Shown here one piece after another: positions 9,029 through 17,671 of a stretch of DNA of 64,000 nucleotides (position 1 is its first letter; every line of letters begins with the position of its first letter). Source of the DNA: Methylobacterium hispanicum (GTDB taxonomy: Bacteria; Pseudomonadota; Alphaproteobacteria; Rhizobiales; Beijerinckiaceae). The stretch spans positions 124,001 to 188,000 of the forward strand of contig NZ_BPQO01000006.1 of the NCBI RefSeq assembly GCF_022179285.1, written 5' to 3'. Under the pieces are notes generated by a model, which was not told the DNA's origin, searched no databases, and saw nothing but the letters and a program-made list of their open reading frames with translations. Both the position numbers and the translations under genes were made by a program.

Positions 9029-9239
9029 CAGCCCCGCGTGTGGAATGGGCGGGCCCATAGCAGAGGGTGGGCGGCGAGGCAAGGGAACGCCGCGGACCGC
9101 CGAGGCCCGACGCCGCCGCGGAAACCTGAGATTGCGGTCCGGCCGGGGCCGCCCGGGTCGTCACCGCCTGCGACACCGGGATTGCATCGCCGGAAGCGCG
9201 CAGGCTAACATAACCTCAACGATATTTCTGCGCGCTGAT

Positions 9240-9276
9240 CCGCCGATATTCTAACCTGAGGTCTGGATATCGGCGG
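9240..9276. promoter_or_regulatory. Operator-like inverted repeat upstream of the lipoprotein/patatin pair
   Basis: Perfect 10-bp arms CCGCCGATAT (9240-9249) and ATATCGGCGG (9267-9276) flank a 17-base loop that contains ACCTGAGGT at 9254-9262. It is about 50-85 bases upstream of the lipoprotein ATG. The position suits an operator or a binding site near the promoter. The same 9-mer recurs in the promoter of the restriction-modification gene near 57.3 kb. Regulation is inferred. Confidence 0.45.
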
Positions 9277-9324
9277 GGCGCGCGGGCCGGATATTCGGCC
9301 GTCGTATCGGCTTGGGGGGTCTCG

Positions 9325-9990
9325 ATGCGCGCACGCTCCGCGGTACTGTCCGCCTGTCTCCTGACCGGCCTCCTCGGCAGCCTGCTGTCGGCCTGCGATT
9401 CGCCGAGCGCCAAGGTCACGCAGTTCCGGTTCGGCAGCGCGGACACGCTCGCCACCACCGGCAACCTGCGCCTCGTCAGCGAGCGCCTGCGGCCGGGTCC
9501 CGACGGCTCGCTCCTGCCGATCGTCTGCACCGAGCCGAGCCCGGACTACGCCATCGCCTTCGGGCAGAACGCCAACGCGAACGCGACCGTCACGATCCCC
9601 GAGAAGGCGAGCGTGAGCGGCGGCGGGGCCTACGCGCAGACCGAGACCGCGACGCCGCTCGCCGGCCGCGCCCCGGCGGTGCTGGCGCTGCGCGACGGGC
9701 TGTTCGCGGCCTGCCAAGCCTACGCCAACGGCGTGATCGGGCACGACGCCTACTCGATGATCCTGAGCCAGTACGGGACCCTGCTCGTCGCCCTGGTGGC
9801 GGAGAAGCCCGCCGACTCCGCGCGATCCGCCGATCCGGGCCGGAGGGCGACGCTGTCGGCGATGCTTGTCGCCTGCATCGGGCAGCACGACGGCACGCGG
9901 ATGCCGCAATCCGAGAGCCGCCTGCTCACCGAGCCCTTCTGCCGCCGGGTGCTGGCCGCCGGCCTGCGCCACGCCCTGATCCGCAGCTGA
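9325..9990 (+). CDS. Predicted lipoprotein of unknown function
   Basis: A 221-aa exported protein. The N-terminus MRARSAVLSACLLTGLLGSL followed by LSAC-D gives a signal peptide with a lipobox; Cys24 would be lipidated. Asp at +2 would favour inner-membrane retention under the E. coli rule. The mature part has Asn/Thr/Val-rich beta-type sequence near residues 75-105 and Cys residues at 68, 130, 180 and 198 that could form disulfides. No family is recognised. It ends 12 bases before the patatin-like gene, so the two form a transcriptional unit and probably act together at the membrane. Confidence 0.75.
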   Translation: MRARSAVLSACLLTGLLGSLLSACDSPSAKVTQFRFGSADTLATTGNLRLVSERLRPGPDGSLLPIVCTEPSPDYAIAFGQNANANATVTIPEKASVSGGGAYAQTETATPLAGRAPAVLALRDGLFAACQAYANGVIGHDAYSMILSQYGTLLVALVAEKPADSARSADPGRRATLSAMLVACIGQHDGTRMPQSESRLLTEPFCRRVLAAGLRHALIRS

Positions 9991-10002
9991 GGAGCCGGGC
10001 GA

Positions 10003-12969
10003 ATGACGAGGGACGCAGCATCCACCGCACTTGCCGCACCCGCCCCTCCGGGCCCGGGCGCGGAGGCCGCAATCGTCGATGCCGCGACGGCGATCGCGGA
10101 GGAGTTCGGTCACTTGCACCTCACGCCCGGGCAGCAGCCGACGGCCCTGTGCCTGTCCGGCGGCGGGATCCGAAGCGCCGCCTTCTGCCTCGGCGTCGTC
10201 CAGGCGTTCGCCCGATATCGTCTCCTGCCGCAGTTCCAGTACCTCTCCACCGTCTCGGGGGGCGGCTATACGGGGGCGTGGCTGACGCGCCTGATCGCGG
10301 AGCGCAGCGAGACGGCCGCCGCCCAGGGCAGGCCCCTCGACATGGACGCGCTCCAGGACGAGATCGCGGCCCCGGCCGACCGGGCCGAGACGGACACCGT
10401 GCGGGGCCTGCGCCGCTACACCAGCTACCTCACGCCGAGCCGCGGCTTCGCCTCCCTCGACACCTGGGCGGGCATCACGCTCTGGTTGCGCAACACCCTG
10501 ATCAACTGGTTCGTGTTCCTGCCGGTGTTCGGAGCCCTGGCCGGACTTCCGATCCTCTACGCCGCCGCGACCTACGCGGTGGCCGGCGCGAGCGGCCGCA
10601 GGTTCGACGGCGTGGCCGCCCATGTCGGCTATGCGGGCGCCCTGGCCCTGTTCATCGCCGTCCTCGGCTCGATCGTAGCCCTGCCGAGCCACACCCATCC
10701 GGACGACAGGACGGACCGGCGCGAGGCCTACGGCCTCGTCGGCAGCGAGACGCTCGTCCGCATCGTGCTGCCGATGCTGCTCTGGTGCCTGCTCGCCGCC
10801 GCCGCGGTAGCGCCGCGTGCCGACGATCCGTGCTGGGCCCAAGCGGGGTGGGCGATCTTCCTGACGGATCCGCCGCAGGGACTGCCGTGTCCCGCGACGT
10901 CCGGGGCGCCGATGCCGGATCTGGACCTGCCGCTCCTGAGCTTCATCACCTGCCTCGCGGCCTATGCGGGGGCCTTCGTCTGGATCTGCTGGAAGTATCG
11001 CCGCGACGGGGAACTGCTCGACCTGCACGCGGCGCCGTTCGTGAAGGGCATCGTCGCCTGGGTGTTGAGCAGCGGGTTGTCGAGCGCGTTCCTCTATCTC
11101 GGCATCACCCTCGCTCAGGAGCGGCACCTCCTCTGGGTGATCCTGGCCGGACCGCTCTGGGTCGCCGTCGCGGAGACGCTGCGGACGACGCTCTCCGTCG
11201 GCATGCGCCACAGCGGCCTGCGCAACGACAGCGACCGCGAGTGGCTCGCGCGCATCAACGGGAGCAAGCTGCGGCTCGTGGTCGGCCTGTGCCTCGGCTG
11301 CACCGTGATCGTGCTGGGCGGTTCCTATCTGACCGCGCAGAGCGGCGCCCTCTGGTCCTCCCTCGTGGGCGGCGGCGTCGCATCGGGCTCGATCGTCGCG
11401 CTTCTGGGCAGCAGCGCCCGAACGGCGGTGCTGTCGCAGGTGGCCCGCGTCTCCGGAAGCCCGGCCGGGCCGGGCGGCGCCGGCAAGCTGGCCTGGCCCG
11501 CCGCCTCTCTCGTGAAGGGCGCGATGCTGGTCTTCCCCCTCACGGTGTTCGCGCTGATCGGGCGCGGCCTCGCGCTGGGCATCGGCGCGGCCGCGAGCCT
11601 GGTCTCCGGCCCGGTGCCGGGCTTTCCCACCCTCGCGGCGATCAGCCTCGCGGCGGTCCTGGGGCTGGCCGGGCTGGCCCTCCTCCTCGGCTGGGCGATC
11701 AACCTCAACCGCTTCTCGATGCACGCGGTCTACCGGAACCGGTTGATCCGCGCGTTCCTGGGCTCGGGGCGGCCCTGGGAGAACCGCCGGCCGGACCGCT
11801 TCACGCAGTTCGATCCCTGCGACAACATCCGGATGGCCGACACCGTGACGGGGCGGTCGCCGCTGTTCCTGTTCCCGGTCGTCAACGTCGCAATGAACCG
11901 GACGAGCGGGCGCGATACCGCGCGGGCGGAGCGCAAGGCGGAAGCCTTTACGATCACGCCCTTCCGCTGCGGCGCCGCCACGCTGCCGAGCCCGGTCGGC
12001 ACGCCGGCCCGCGTCACCGAACAATCGCCGCGCGCGGGCGCCTACGCGCCGACGCGGGGCTACGCGGCCGGCGAGCGCGATACCGGCGCGCGCGATCAGG
12101 AGCAGGGCATCACGCTCGGCACGGCCATCACGATCTCGGGCGCGGCGGCGAGCCCGAACATGGGCTACCACTCGTCGCCGCTGACGGCCTTCGTGATGAC
12201 GCTCTGCAACGTCCGTCTCGGGGCGTGGCTGCCGAACCCGGCGACGCGGCGCACCGTCGAGGCGGATCGGCGCGCCCTGCTGCGATCGAGCGGGCCGCGC
12301 AACGAGGTGCCGACGCTCCTGCGGGAACTCACCGGCCGCTCCGACATCGACGGCGACTACCTCTACCTCTCGGACGGCGGGCATTTCGAGAATCTCGGCG
12401 TCTACGAGATGCTGCGGCGGCGCTGCGGCCTGATCGTCGCGATCGATGCGGGGCAGGACAAGGACTACGCCTACGAGGATCTCGCCCGGCTGAAGCAGAG
12501 CGCGCGCATCGACCTGGGTGTCGAGATCACGTTCGTGAAGGAGATCGCGATCACGCAGCGCCTGCTCGCGCCGCAGGGCGCGCTGGCGACCGTGCGCTAT
12601 CCGGCAACCGGCGCCTTGCCGGCCGCGGAGGGCAGGCTTCTCTACCTCAAGTCCTGGCTGCCCGAGCAGGCGCCGGTCGAACTCCTCGCCTACCGCATCC
12701 GCAACGCGGACTTCCCGCACGAGAGCACCGGAAACCAGTTCTTCACCGAGAGCGATTTCGAGAGCTACCGCCATCTCGGCAACTACCTGGCCCGTGCGGT
12801 GATCGAGCAGGGGCTGCCCGGGACGAAGCCCGGCGAGCCGCCGCCGCCGAACGCGCTCGTGGGGCTGTTCGCCAACCTGTCGCGCCTGTCCCGGCCCGCG
12901 GGCGCACCGCTCAGGCCGCCGCGGACGGAGCCGCCGCGAACACCATCCCGACCGCGGCCGCGTCCATGA
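10003..12969 (+). CDS. Large membrane-associated patatin-like phospholipase
   Basis: A 988-aa predicted lipid acyl hydrolase. The patatin oxyanion loop LSGGGIRSAAFCLGV is at residues 52-66. The nucleophile Ser85 sits in STVSGGGYTG, a degenerate form of GxSxG. The catalytic Asp791 is in LYLSDGGHFENLG, giving the Ser-Asp dyad. The approximately 700 residues between them hold many hydrophobic segments (near residues 165-190, 205-225, 245-265, 305-325, 345-365, 425-470, 505-575), so the catalytic halves are split by a membrane module. It follows the lipoprotein gene by 12 bases with a GGAG site. Its 3-prime end overlaps convergent rsuA by 59 bases. The substrate is unknown. Confidence 0.85.
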   Translation: MTRDAASTALAAPAPPGPGAEAAIVDAATAIAEEFGHLHLTPGQQPTALCLSGGGIRSAAFCLGVVQAFARYRLLPQFQYLSTVSGGGYTGAWLTRLIAERSETAAAQGRPLDMDALQDEIAAPADRAETDTVRGLRRYTSYLTPSRGFASLDTWAGITLWLRNTLINWFVFLPVFGALAGLPILYAAATYAVAGASGRRFDGVAAHVGYAGALALFIAVLGSIVALPSHTHPDDRTDRREAYGLVGSETLVRIVLPMLLWCLLAAAAVAPRADDPCWAQAGWAIFLTDPPQGLPCPATSGAPMPDLDLPLLSFITCLAAYAGAFVWICWKYRRDGELLDLHAAPFVKGIVAWVLSSGLSSAFLYLGITLAQERHLLWVILAGPLWVAVAETLRTTLSVGMRHSGLRNDSDREWLARINGSKLRLVVGLCLGCTVIVLGGSYLTAQSGALWSSLVGGGVASGSIVALLGSSARTAVLSQVARVSGSPAGPGGAGKLAWPAASLVKGAMLVFPLTVFALIGRGLALGIGAAASLVSGPVPGFPTLAAISLAAVLGLAGLALLLGWAINLNRFSMHAVYRNRLIRAFLGSGRPWENRRPDRFTQFDPCDNIRMADTVTGRSPLFLFPVVNVAMNRTSGRDTARAERKAEAFTITPFRCGAATLPSPVGTPARVTEQSPRAGAYAPTRGYAAGERDTGARDQEQGITLGTAITISGAAASPNMGYHSSPLTAFVMTLCNVRLGAWLPNPATRRTVEADRRALLRSSGPRNEVPTLLRELTGRSDIDGDYLYLSDGGHFENLGVYEMLRRRCGLIVAIDAGQDKDYAYEDLARLKQSARIDLGVEITFVKEIAITQRLLAPQGALATVRYPATGALPAAEGRLLYLKSWLPEQAPVELLAYRIRNADFPHESTGNQFFTESDFESYRHLGNYLARAVIEQGLPGTKPGEPPPPNALVGLFANLSRLSRPAGAPLRPPRTEPPRTPSRPRPRP

Positions 12970-13660
12970 CGCGGTACGCCCCCGGCGCCAGATCCGCCGG
13001 CAGGTCGAGGCCGCCGACCCGGTCGCGGTGGAGCGCCGCGACGTGGTTGCCCAAGGCCGCGAACATGCGGCGGACCTGGTGGTAGCGCCCCTCGGTGAGC
13101 GTCACGGTGCAGTGCGTGCCGCCCTCGGCCGCGAAGGCGACCGGCAGGAGCGGCCGGTCCTCGCCCTCCAGCATCAGGGTGCCGGAGGCCAGCACCGCGC
13201 CCTCGTCCCCCCGGAGCGGCCGGTCGAGGGTGACGCGGTAGCGCTTGGCCACGCTCGCCTTCGGCGCGATGATCCGGTGCAGCAGCGCGCCGTCGTCGGT
13301 GAGGAGCAGCAGCCCCGAGGTCTCCTTGTCGAGGCGGCCGACCGTCGAGAGAGCCGGGTCGCGGCGGCGCCAGCGCTCCGGGAGCAGGCCGTAGACCAGC
13401 GGGCCCGCCTCCTTGTGCGAGCAGGTGACGCCGAGCGGCTTGTGCAGCATCAGGCAGAGGCCCGGCAGCGGGTCGAGGGGCTCGCCGTCGATCCGCATCC
13501 GCTCGGGCAGGTCCGGGTCGAGGGCGATGCGCGCGCCCGCGTCCGCGACCTCCTCCCCGTCGAGCACGATGCCGCCCGCGCGGGCGAGGCCCTGGATCTC
13601 GCGGCGGGAGCCGTAGCCGAGATTGGCGAGCAGCTTGTCGAGCCGGACGGCCTTGCTCAT
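12911..13660 (-). CDS. rsuA: RsuA-family 16S rRNA pseudouridine synthase
   Basis: Isomerises a uridine in small-subunit rRNA (U516 in E. coli). It is 249 aa. The N-terminal S4-type RNA-binding domain MSKAVRLDKLLANLGYGSRR is followed by the catalytic block STVGRLDKETSGLLLLTDDG, in which the Asp of RLDKETSG is catalytic. RYHQVRRMFAALGNHV is the conserved C-terminal RNA contact. It starts at ATG 13660, overlapping the methyltransferase stop by 4 bases (TCAT on the plus strand), so the two are translationally coupled. An RluE- or RluB-type target cannot be excluded. Confidence 0.88.
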   Translation of the reverse strand: MSKAVRLDKLLANLGYGSRREIQGLARAGGIVLDGEEVADAGARIALDPDLPERMRIDGEPLDPLPGLCLMLHKPLGVTCSHKEAGPLVYGLLPERWRRRDPALSTVGRLDKETSGLLLLTDDGALLHRIIAPKASVAKRYRVTLDRPLRGDEGAVLASGTLMLEGEDRPLLPVAFAAEGGTHCTVTLTEGRYHQVRRMFAALGNHVAALHRDRVGGLDLPADLAPGAYRVMDAAAVGMVFAAAPSAAA

Positions 13661-14571
13661 CGGCGCGCCTCGTAGACCTTGTAGCCGTTGGCCGAGGCCC
13701 TGAGCGTCACCTCCGCGAAGGCCTCGCCCAGCACCCGCTCATAGGGCAGGTGGGCGTTGGCCGTGAGCCAGAGGGCGCCCCCGTGCCGCAGCGCGCCGGC
13801 CGCGCGGGCGATGAAGCTCTGGCCCAGCGCCCGGTCCTCGGCGCCGCCGTCGTGGAAGGGCGGGTTCATCACCACGAAGTCGAGCTTGGCGAGGTCCGGA
13901 TCCGGCTGGCGGATGTCGGCCCAGCGCACGCTCGCGCGGGAATCGCCGAGGTTGCGCCGGGCCATCTCGACGGCGCGGCGGTCGATGTCGATGCAGGCCA
14001 GCCCCGTCACGGCGTCCGAGGCCAGCACCGCGCGGGCGAGCAGCCCCAGGCCGCAGCCGAGATCGGCCCCGCGCCCGCGCAGGGGCGGCAGGGTGGCGAG
14101 CAGCAGCGCGCTGCCCGGGTCGAGCCGGTCCCAGGAGAAGATGCCGGGCTGCGTGCAGAGCGCGAGGTTGTCCACGTGGCGCGGGCCGCCCTCGTCGATG
14201 GCGGCGTCCAGGCCCTGCGGCGTCTCCGGGCGGGGCGCCGTGCAGATGCGGTGGTGGCGGCGCGCCTCCTCGGCGGGGGCGCAGCCGAAAGCGGCGAGTT
14301 CCTTGGCGAGCCGTGCACCGCCGCGGTCCTTCGGGGCGAGCGCGGTGAGGCGCCCGCCGGGCTTCAGGGCGCGCAGCGCCAGGGCGAGGGCGTAGCGGCG
14401 CTCGACCGTACCGGGCGGCGCGAGCAGCACGGCCGCCTCGAGGCTCGCCGGGCCTAAGTCCTCGAGCCGCGCGGATCCGGGGATCAGCGGCGAGACCTGG
14501 GCGGCGCCCTCCGGGATCTCGGCGAGTTCGGCGGGCGGCAGGCCGTACAGGATGGCGGTAGGGGCGGTCAT
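13657..14571 (-). CDS. RsmC-like class I SAM-dependent methyltransferase
   Basis: A 304-aa methyltransferase of the small-methyltransferase (RsmC/RlmG) class. The N-terminal half (to about 150) is a degenerate duplicated Rossmann fold. The C-terminal half has motif I GADLGCGLGLLARAVL and the catalytic NPPF in DFVVMNPPFHDGG, typical of exocyclic-amine (N2-guanine) methylation of rRNA. Coupled to rsuA by an ATGA overlap, which supports an rRNA-modifying role. ATG 14571 is preferred because the upstream in-frame sequence runs into a repeat element. Confidence 0.82.
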   Translation of the reverse strand: MTAPTAILYGLPPAELAEIPEGAAQVSPLIPGSARLEDLGPASLEAAVLLAPPGTVERRYALALALRALKPGGRLTALAPKDRGGARLAKELAAFGCAPAEEARRHHRICTAPRPETPQGLDAAIDEGGPRHVDNLALCTQPGIFSWDRLDPGSALLLATLPPLRGRGADLGCGLGLLARAVLASDAVTGLACIDIDRRAVEMARRNLGDSRASVRWADIRQPDPDLAKLDFVVMNPPFHDGGAEDRALGQSFIARAAGALRHGGALWLTANAHLPYERVLGEAFAEVTLRASANGYKVYEARR

Positions 14572-14637
14572 GCGTTCCAGGTCGACAGGTTCATCTCGAT
14601 AGCGACGGGCAGTCCGGTTCCGATGCACCCGCGCCGT

Positions 14638-14800
14638 TTTCCCGGACGCCCGGAGCGCCAGCGGAGGGTGATCCGGGATCCAGCACGGGAAGGCGCGAAG
14701 CGTCCTGATCCTGCGCCGGTGCTGGAGGTCGAGCCGCTGCGCGGCACTCTCCGTGCTGGATCCCGGATCACCTTCCACTTCGTTCCAGGCGTCCGGGAAA
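14638..14800. repeat. 163-bp imperfect palindromic element, copy 1
   Basis: Starts TTTCCCGGACGCCCGGAGCG and ends AGGCGTCCGGGAAA, so the termini are inverted. About 45 bases in from each end are GATCCGGGATCCAGC and GCTGGATCCCGGATCACC. A second copy of exactly 163 bp lies at 48565-48727 in the opposite orientation, about 80 percent or more identical by eye. It fills the gap between era and the rsmC-like gene (14572-14938), which holds no coding sequence. It has no open reading frame of its own, consistent with a MITE- or REP-like non-autonomous element. Confidence 0.88.
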
Positions 14801-14938
14801 GCGGATGCGCTTCATCGGCAGGGTCGGAGCCGGCGGTGTTGGCAGATACGGCTTCTCGTCGATCAGCCTATGGACGCCCTCTCCCACGCATCGTGGCGGG
14901 GCGGGGCGTCCAGGTTCGCGGGGAGAAAAGGCGATCCC

Positions 14939-15922
14939 TCAGCCCCGCGGGAATTCCAGCCCCATCTCGCGGTAGCGGGCCGGATCGTCGGCCCAGTTCT
15001 CGCGCACCTTCACGTGCAGGAAGAGGTGGACCTTGGCGTCGGCGGCCTCCGCGATCTCGATGCGGGCGGCCTGGCCGATCGCCTTGATGGTCTGGCCGCC
15101 CTTGCCGAGCACGATCGAGCGCTGGCTCTCGCGCTCCACGAAGATCGTCTGCTCGATGCGCACCGAGCCGTCCGGCCGGATCTGCCACTGGTCCGTCTCG
15201 ACGGTGGAGCGGTAGGGCAGCTCCTCGTGCAGCCGGTCGTAGATCTTCTCGCGGGTGATCTCGGCGGCGAGCATGCGCAGCGGCGCGTCCGAGACCTGAT
15301 CCTCGGGATAGAGCCAGGGCCCCTCGGGCATCAGGGCGGCGAGCGCGCGCTTCAGGGTCTCGACCCCGTCGCCGTTCAGCGCCGAGACCATGAAGGTCTG
15401 CTCGAACGGGATCAGCCCGTTGAGCTTGGCGGCGAGTTCGAGCAGGCGCTCGCGCGGGATCAGGTCGATCTTGTTGAGGATCAGGATGCGCGGCCGGCGC
15501 ACGTCCTTGAGGCGGGCCAGCACCGCCTCGACCTCCTCCTCGACCCCCTTGCGGGCATCGACCAGCAGGCAGACCGCGTCGGCGTCCGCCGCCCCGCTCC
15601 AGGCGGAGTGCACCATGGCGCGGTCGAGCCGGCGCTTCGGCGCGAAGATGCCGGGTGTGTCGACCAGCACGATCTGCGCCGTGCCCTCGATCACGATGCC
15701 GCGCACCAGCGCCCGCGTCGTCTGCACCTTGCGCGAGACGATCGAGACCTTGGTGCCGACGAGGCTGTTGAGCAGCGTCGACTTGCCGGCGTTCGGCACG
15801 CCGATCAGCGCGACGAAGCCCGCGCGCGCGCCCTCCGGCGTGCCCGGCAAGGGGGTCGGCAAGGGGCTCGCCGCCTGGATCCCGGTGTCCTGGATCTCGG
15901 TGTCGGGTGTCTCGTCAGCCAT
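14939..15922 (-). CDS. era: GTPase Era
   Basis: Essential GTPase that binds the 3-prime end of 16S rRNA during 30S assembly. It is 327 aa. G1 is IGVPNAGKSTLLNSLVG, G3 is LVDTPGI, and G4 is LNKIDLIP. A C-terminal KH RNA-binding domain is marked by IVLGKGGQTIKAIG. The first 30 or so residues are a Thr/Pro-rich extension relative to E. coli Era. It overlaps the end of rnc by 8 bases, the common rnc-era arrangement. Confidence 0.97.
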   Translation of the reverse strand: MADETPDTEIQDTGIQAASPLPTPLPGTPEGARAGFVALIGVPNAGKSTLLNSLVGTKVSIVSRKVQTTRALVRGIVIEGTAQIVLVDTPGIFAPKRRLDRAMVHSAWSGAADADAVCLLVDARKGVEEEVEAVLARLKDVRRPRILILNKIDLIPRERLLELAAKLNGLIPFEQTFMVSALNGDGVETLKRALAALMPEGPWLYPEDQVSDAPLRMLAAEITREKIYDRLHEELPYRSTVETDQWQIRPDGSVRIEQTIFVERESQRSIVLGKGGQTIKAIGQAARIEIAEAADAKVHLFLHVKVRENWADDPARYREMGLEFPRG

Positions 15923-16673
15923 CGTTCGGTTCCGTCGGAGCGGCGTCCGCGATGCCCTCCCGTTCCATCAACGCGCGGGCGGCCTCCTGTTCGGCGACCC
16001 GCTTGGAGGGACCGAGGCCGATGCCCGGCTCCAGCCCCTCGACCTGCACGGCGATGTGGTAGCGGGGCGCGTGGTCCGGCCCCGAGCGCTCGACCACCGC
16101 GTAGGTCGGCAGCGGCAGGGAGCGGGCCATCGCCCATTCCTGCAGGGCGGACTTCGCGTCGCGCCCGCGCGGAGCACCGGTCAGCTCGGCCGGCCGGAAG
16201 GCCGCCTCCACGATCTCGCGCGCCTTCGGGTAGCCCGCGTCGAGATAGACGGCGCCCAGGATCGCCTCGCAGACGTCGGCGAGGATCGTCTGGTTGCGCC
16301 GCGCGCCGCCGCTGACCTCGCCCTGGCCGAGGGCGAGGTGCGGCCCGACCTCCCAGGCGTTCGACACCGCCGCGCAGGTCTCCCGGCGCACGAGGCCGGC
16401 GAGGCGGCGCGACAGCTCGCCCTCGTCGGCGTCGGGCAGCGCGGCGTAGAGGAGGTCGGCCACCGCCAGCCCGAGCACCCGGTCGCCGAGGAATTCGAGG
16501 CGCTGGTAGCTGCCTCCGCGCCCGCCCGCCTTGCTGACGTGGGTCAGCGCCCGCTCCAGCAGGGCGCGGTCGGCGAAGCTGTGGCCGATGCGGGCCTCCA
16601 GCAGGCCCAGCGGGGGCTTCGGGCGGCGCCCGCGCCGCGCGGCGGCGGAGGGACGCGCGGCGTCGTCGGTCAC
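15915..16673 (-). CDS. rnc: Ribonuclease III
   Basis: Double-strand-specific endoribonuclease that processes rRNA precursors and mRNAs. It is 252 aa. The catalytic signature YQRLEFLGDRVLGLAVADLL is near residues 60-80, and the second acidic site is DVCEAILGAVYLDAG. A C-terminal double-stranded-RNA-binding domain (ALQEWAMARSLPLPTY to GPSKRVAEQEAARALME) completes it. It overlaps era and follows lepB by 10 bases: an acpS / lepB / rnc / era block typical of alphaproteobacteria. Confidence 0.97.
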   Translation of the reverse strand: MTDDAARPSAAARRGRRPKPPLGLLEARIGHSFADRALLERALTHVSKAGGRGGSYQRLEFLGDRVLGLAVADLLYAALPDADEGELSRRLAGLVRRETCAAVSNAWEVGPHLALGQGEVSGGARRNQTILADVCEAILGAVYLDAGYPKAREIVEAAFRPAELTGAPRGRDAKSALQEWAMARSLPLPTYAVVERSGPDHAPRYHIAVQVEGLEPGIGLGPSKRVAEQEAARALMEREGIADAAPTEPNDG

Positions 16674-16683
16674 GGGCGGTCCG

Positions 16684-17484
16684 TCAGTTGATGGTGCTGA
16701 ACAGACGGTTCCAGCGCGTCTTGGTCGGCCAGTTCCAGATCTGCCAGGCGGGCGTGCCCTCGTCGATCGAGAAGAAGATCATCTCGGCGCGGCCGACGAA
16801 GTTCTCGAACGGCACGTAGCCGACGTTGGCGAGGTCGCGCGAATCGGTCGAGTTGTCGCGGTTGTCGCCCATCATGAAGTAGTGGCCCGCCGGCACCGTG
16901 TAGACCTCGGTCTTGTCCCAGAAGCCGTTGTCGCCGTTGATCTCGATCACCCGGTGGGTGACGCCGCCGGGCAGGGTCTCGTTGTACTGGGGCACCTTGG
17001 TGACCTGCCCGTAGGCGTCCAGCGTCTCGTAGTCGGCGATGCGCTCGCGCTTGACAGGCTTGCCGTTGATGTTGAGCACGCCCTCGATCACCTGGATCTT
17101 GTCGCCGGGCAGGCCGATGACGCGCTTGATGTAGTCGGTCGCGTTGTCCTTCGGCAGCTTGAACACAGCGATGTCGCCGCGCTTGGGCTCGGCGCCCCAG
17201 ATCCGGCCGTTCGCCTTGCCGGGAATGTACTCGCTGAGCGGCAGGGAGTACTTCGAGTAGCCGTAGGAGTACTTCGAGACGAAGAGATAGTCGCCCACCA
17301 GCAGCGTCGGAACCAGCGACGACGAGGGGATGTTGAACGGCTGGAACAGAAGCGTGCGCACGACGAGCGCGATCAGCAGCGCCTGGATGCCGACCTTCAG
17401 GGTCTCGCGGGTGCTGGCCCAGAGGCCGGTGTCGCCGCCGCCGGCCTGGTGCTCTCGGTCGTGATCCACGCGCGCGTGTTCCAT
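16684..17484 (-). CDS. lepB: Signal peptidase I
   Basis: Removes signal peptides from exported proteins at the inner membrane. About 266 aa. One membrane segment (VGIQALLIALVVRTLLF) precedes the catalytic Ser region FNIPSSSLVPTLLVGDYLFV, with Leu where most family members have Met. The general-base Lys is in DYIKRVIGLPGD, and GHYFMMGDNRDNSTDSR is the conserved box. An in-frame ATG at 17508 would add eight residues; the choice between the two is uncertain. Lies 10 bases upstream of rnc. Confidence 0.96.
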   Translation of the reverse strand: MEHARVDHDREHQAGGGDTGLWASTRETLKVGIQALLIALVVRTLLFQPFNIPSSSLVPTLLVGDYLFVSKYSYGYSKYSLPLSEYIPGKANGRIWGAEPKRGDIAVFKLPKDNATDYIKRVIGLPGDKIQVIEGVLNINGKPVKRERIADYETLDAYGQVTKVPQYNETLPGGVTHRVIEINGDNGFWDKTEVYTVPAGHYFMMGDNRDNSTDSRDLANVGYVPFENFVGRAEMIFFSIDEGTPAWQIWNWPTKTRWNRLFSTIN

Positions 17485-17671
17485 AAGCTCGATCCCGTCG
17501 CGGGCCATTCCCGATGGGACGCCCGGCCGCGTGCGGCCGGTTCGGGCCAGCCCTGCCGGAGCCTGATGCCCTCGGGATTAAGCCGCGATCGTGTCCGCAG
17601 AATGCGGCGGTCTAGACCAAGCGCCGCCGCCCCGCAACGCGGGCCCCCGCGCCAAGGTGCCCGGAAGACGC

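Noticed and set aside
9045..9254. Small plus-strand frame between rpsB and the lipoprotein gene.
   Set aside because: Arg/Gly-rich with no ribosome site and no recognisable pattern; it overlaps the probable divergent promoters.
9205..12774. A minus-strand open frame of about 1190 codons antisense to the patatin gene (and similar very long frames at 33464-37720 minus, 30582-33035 minus and 58829-61870 plus).
   Set aside because: High GC content removes stop codons from shadow frames. These are Arg/Ala/Gly/His-rich without domains, and lie opposite genes with clear motifs (patatin, LOV kinase, glgX, lepA).
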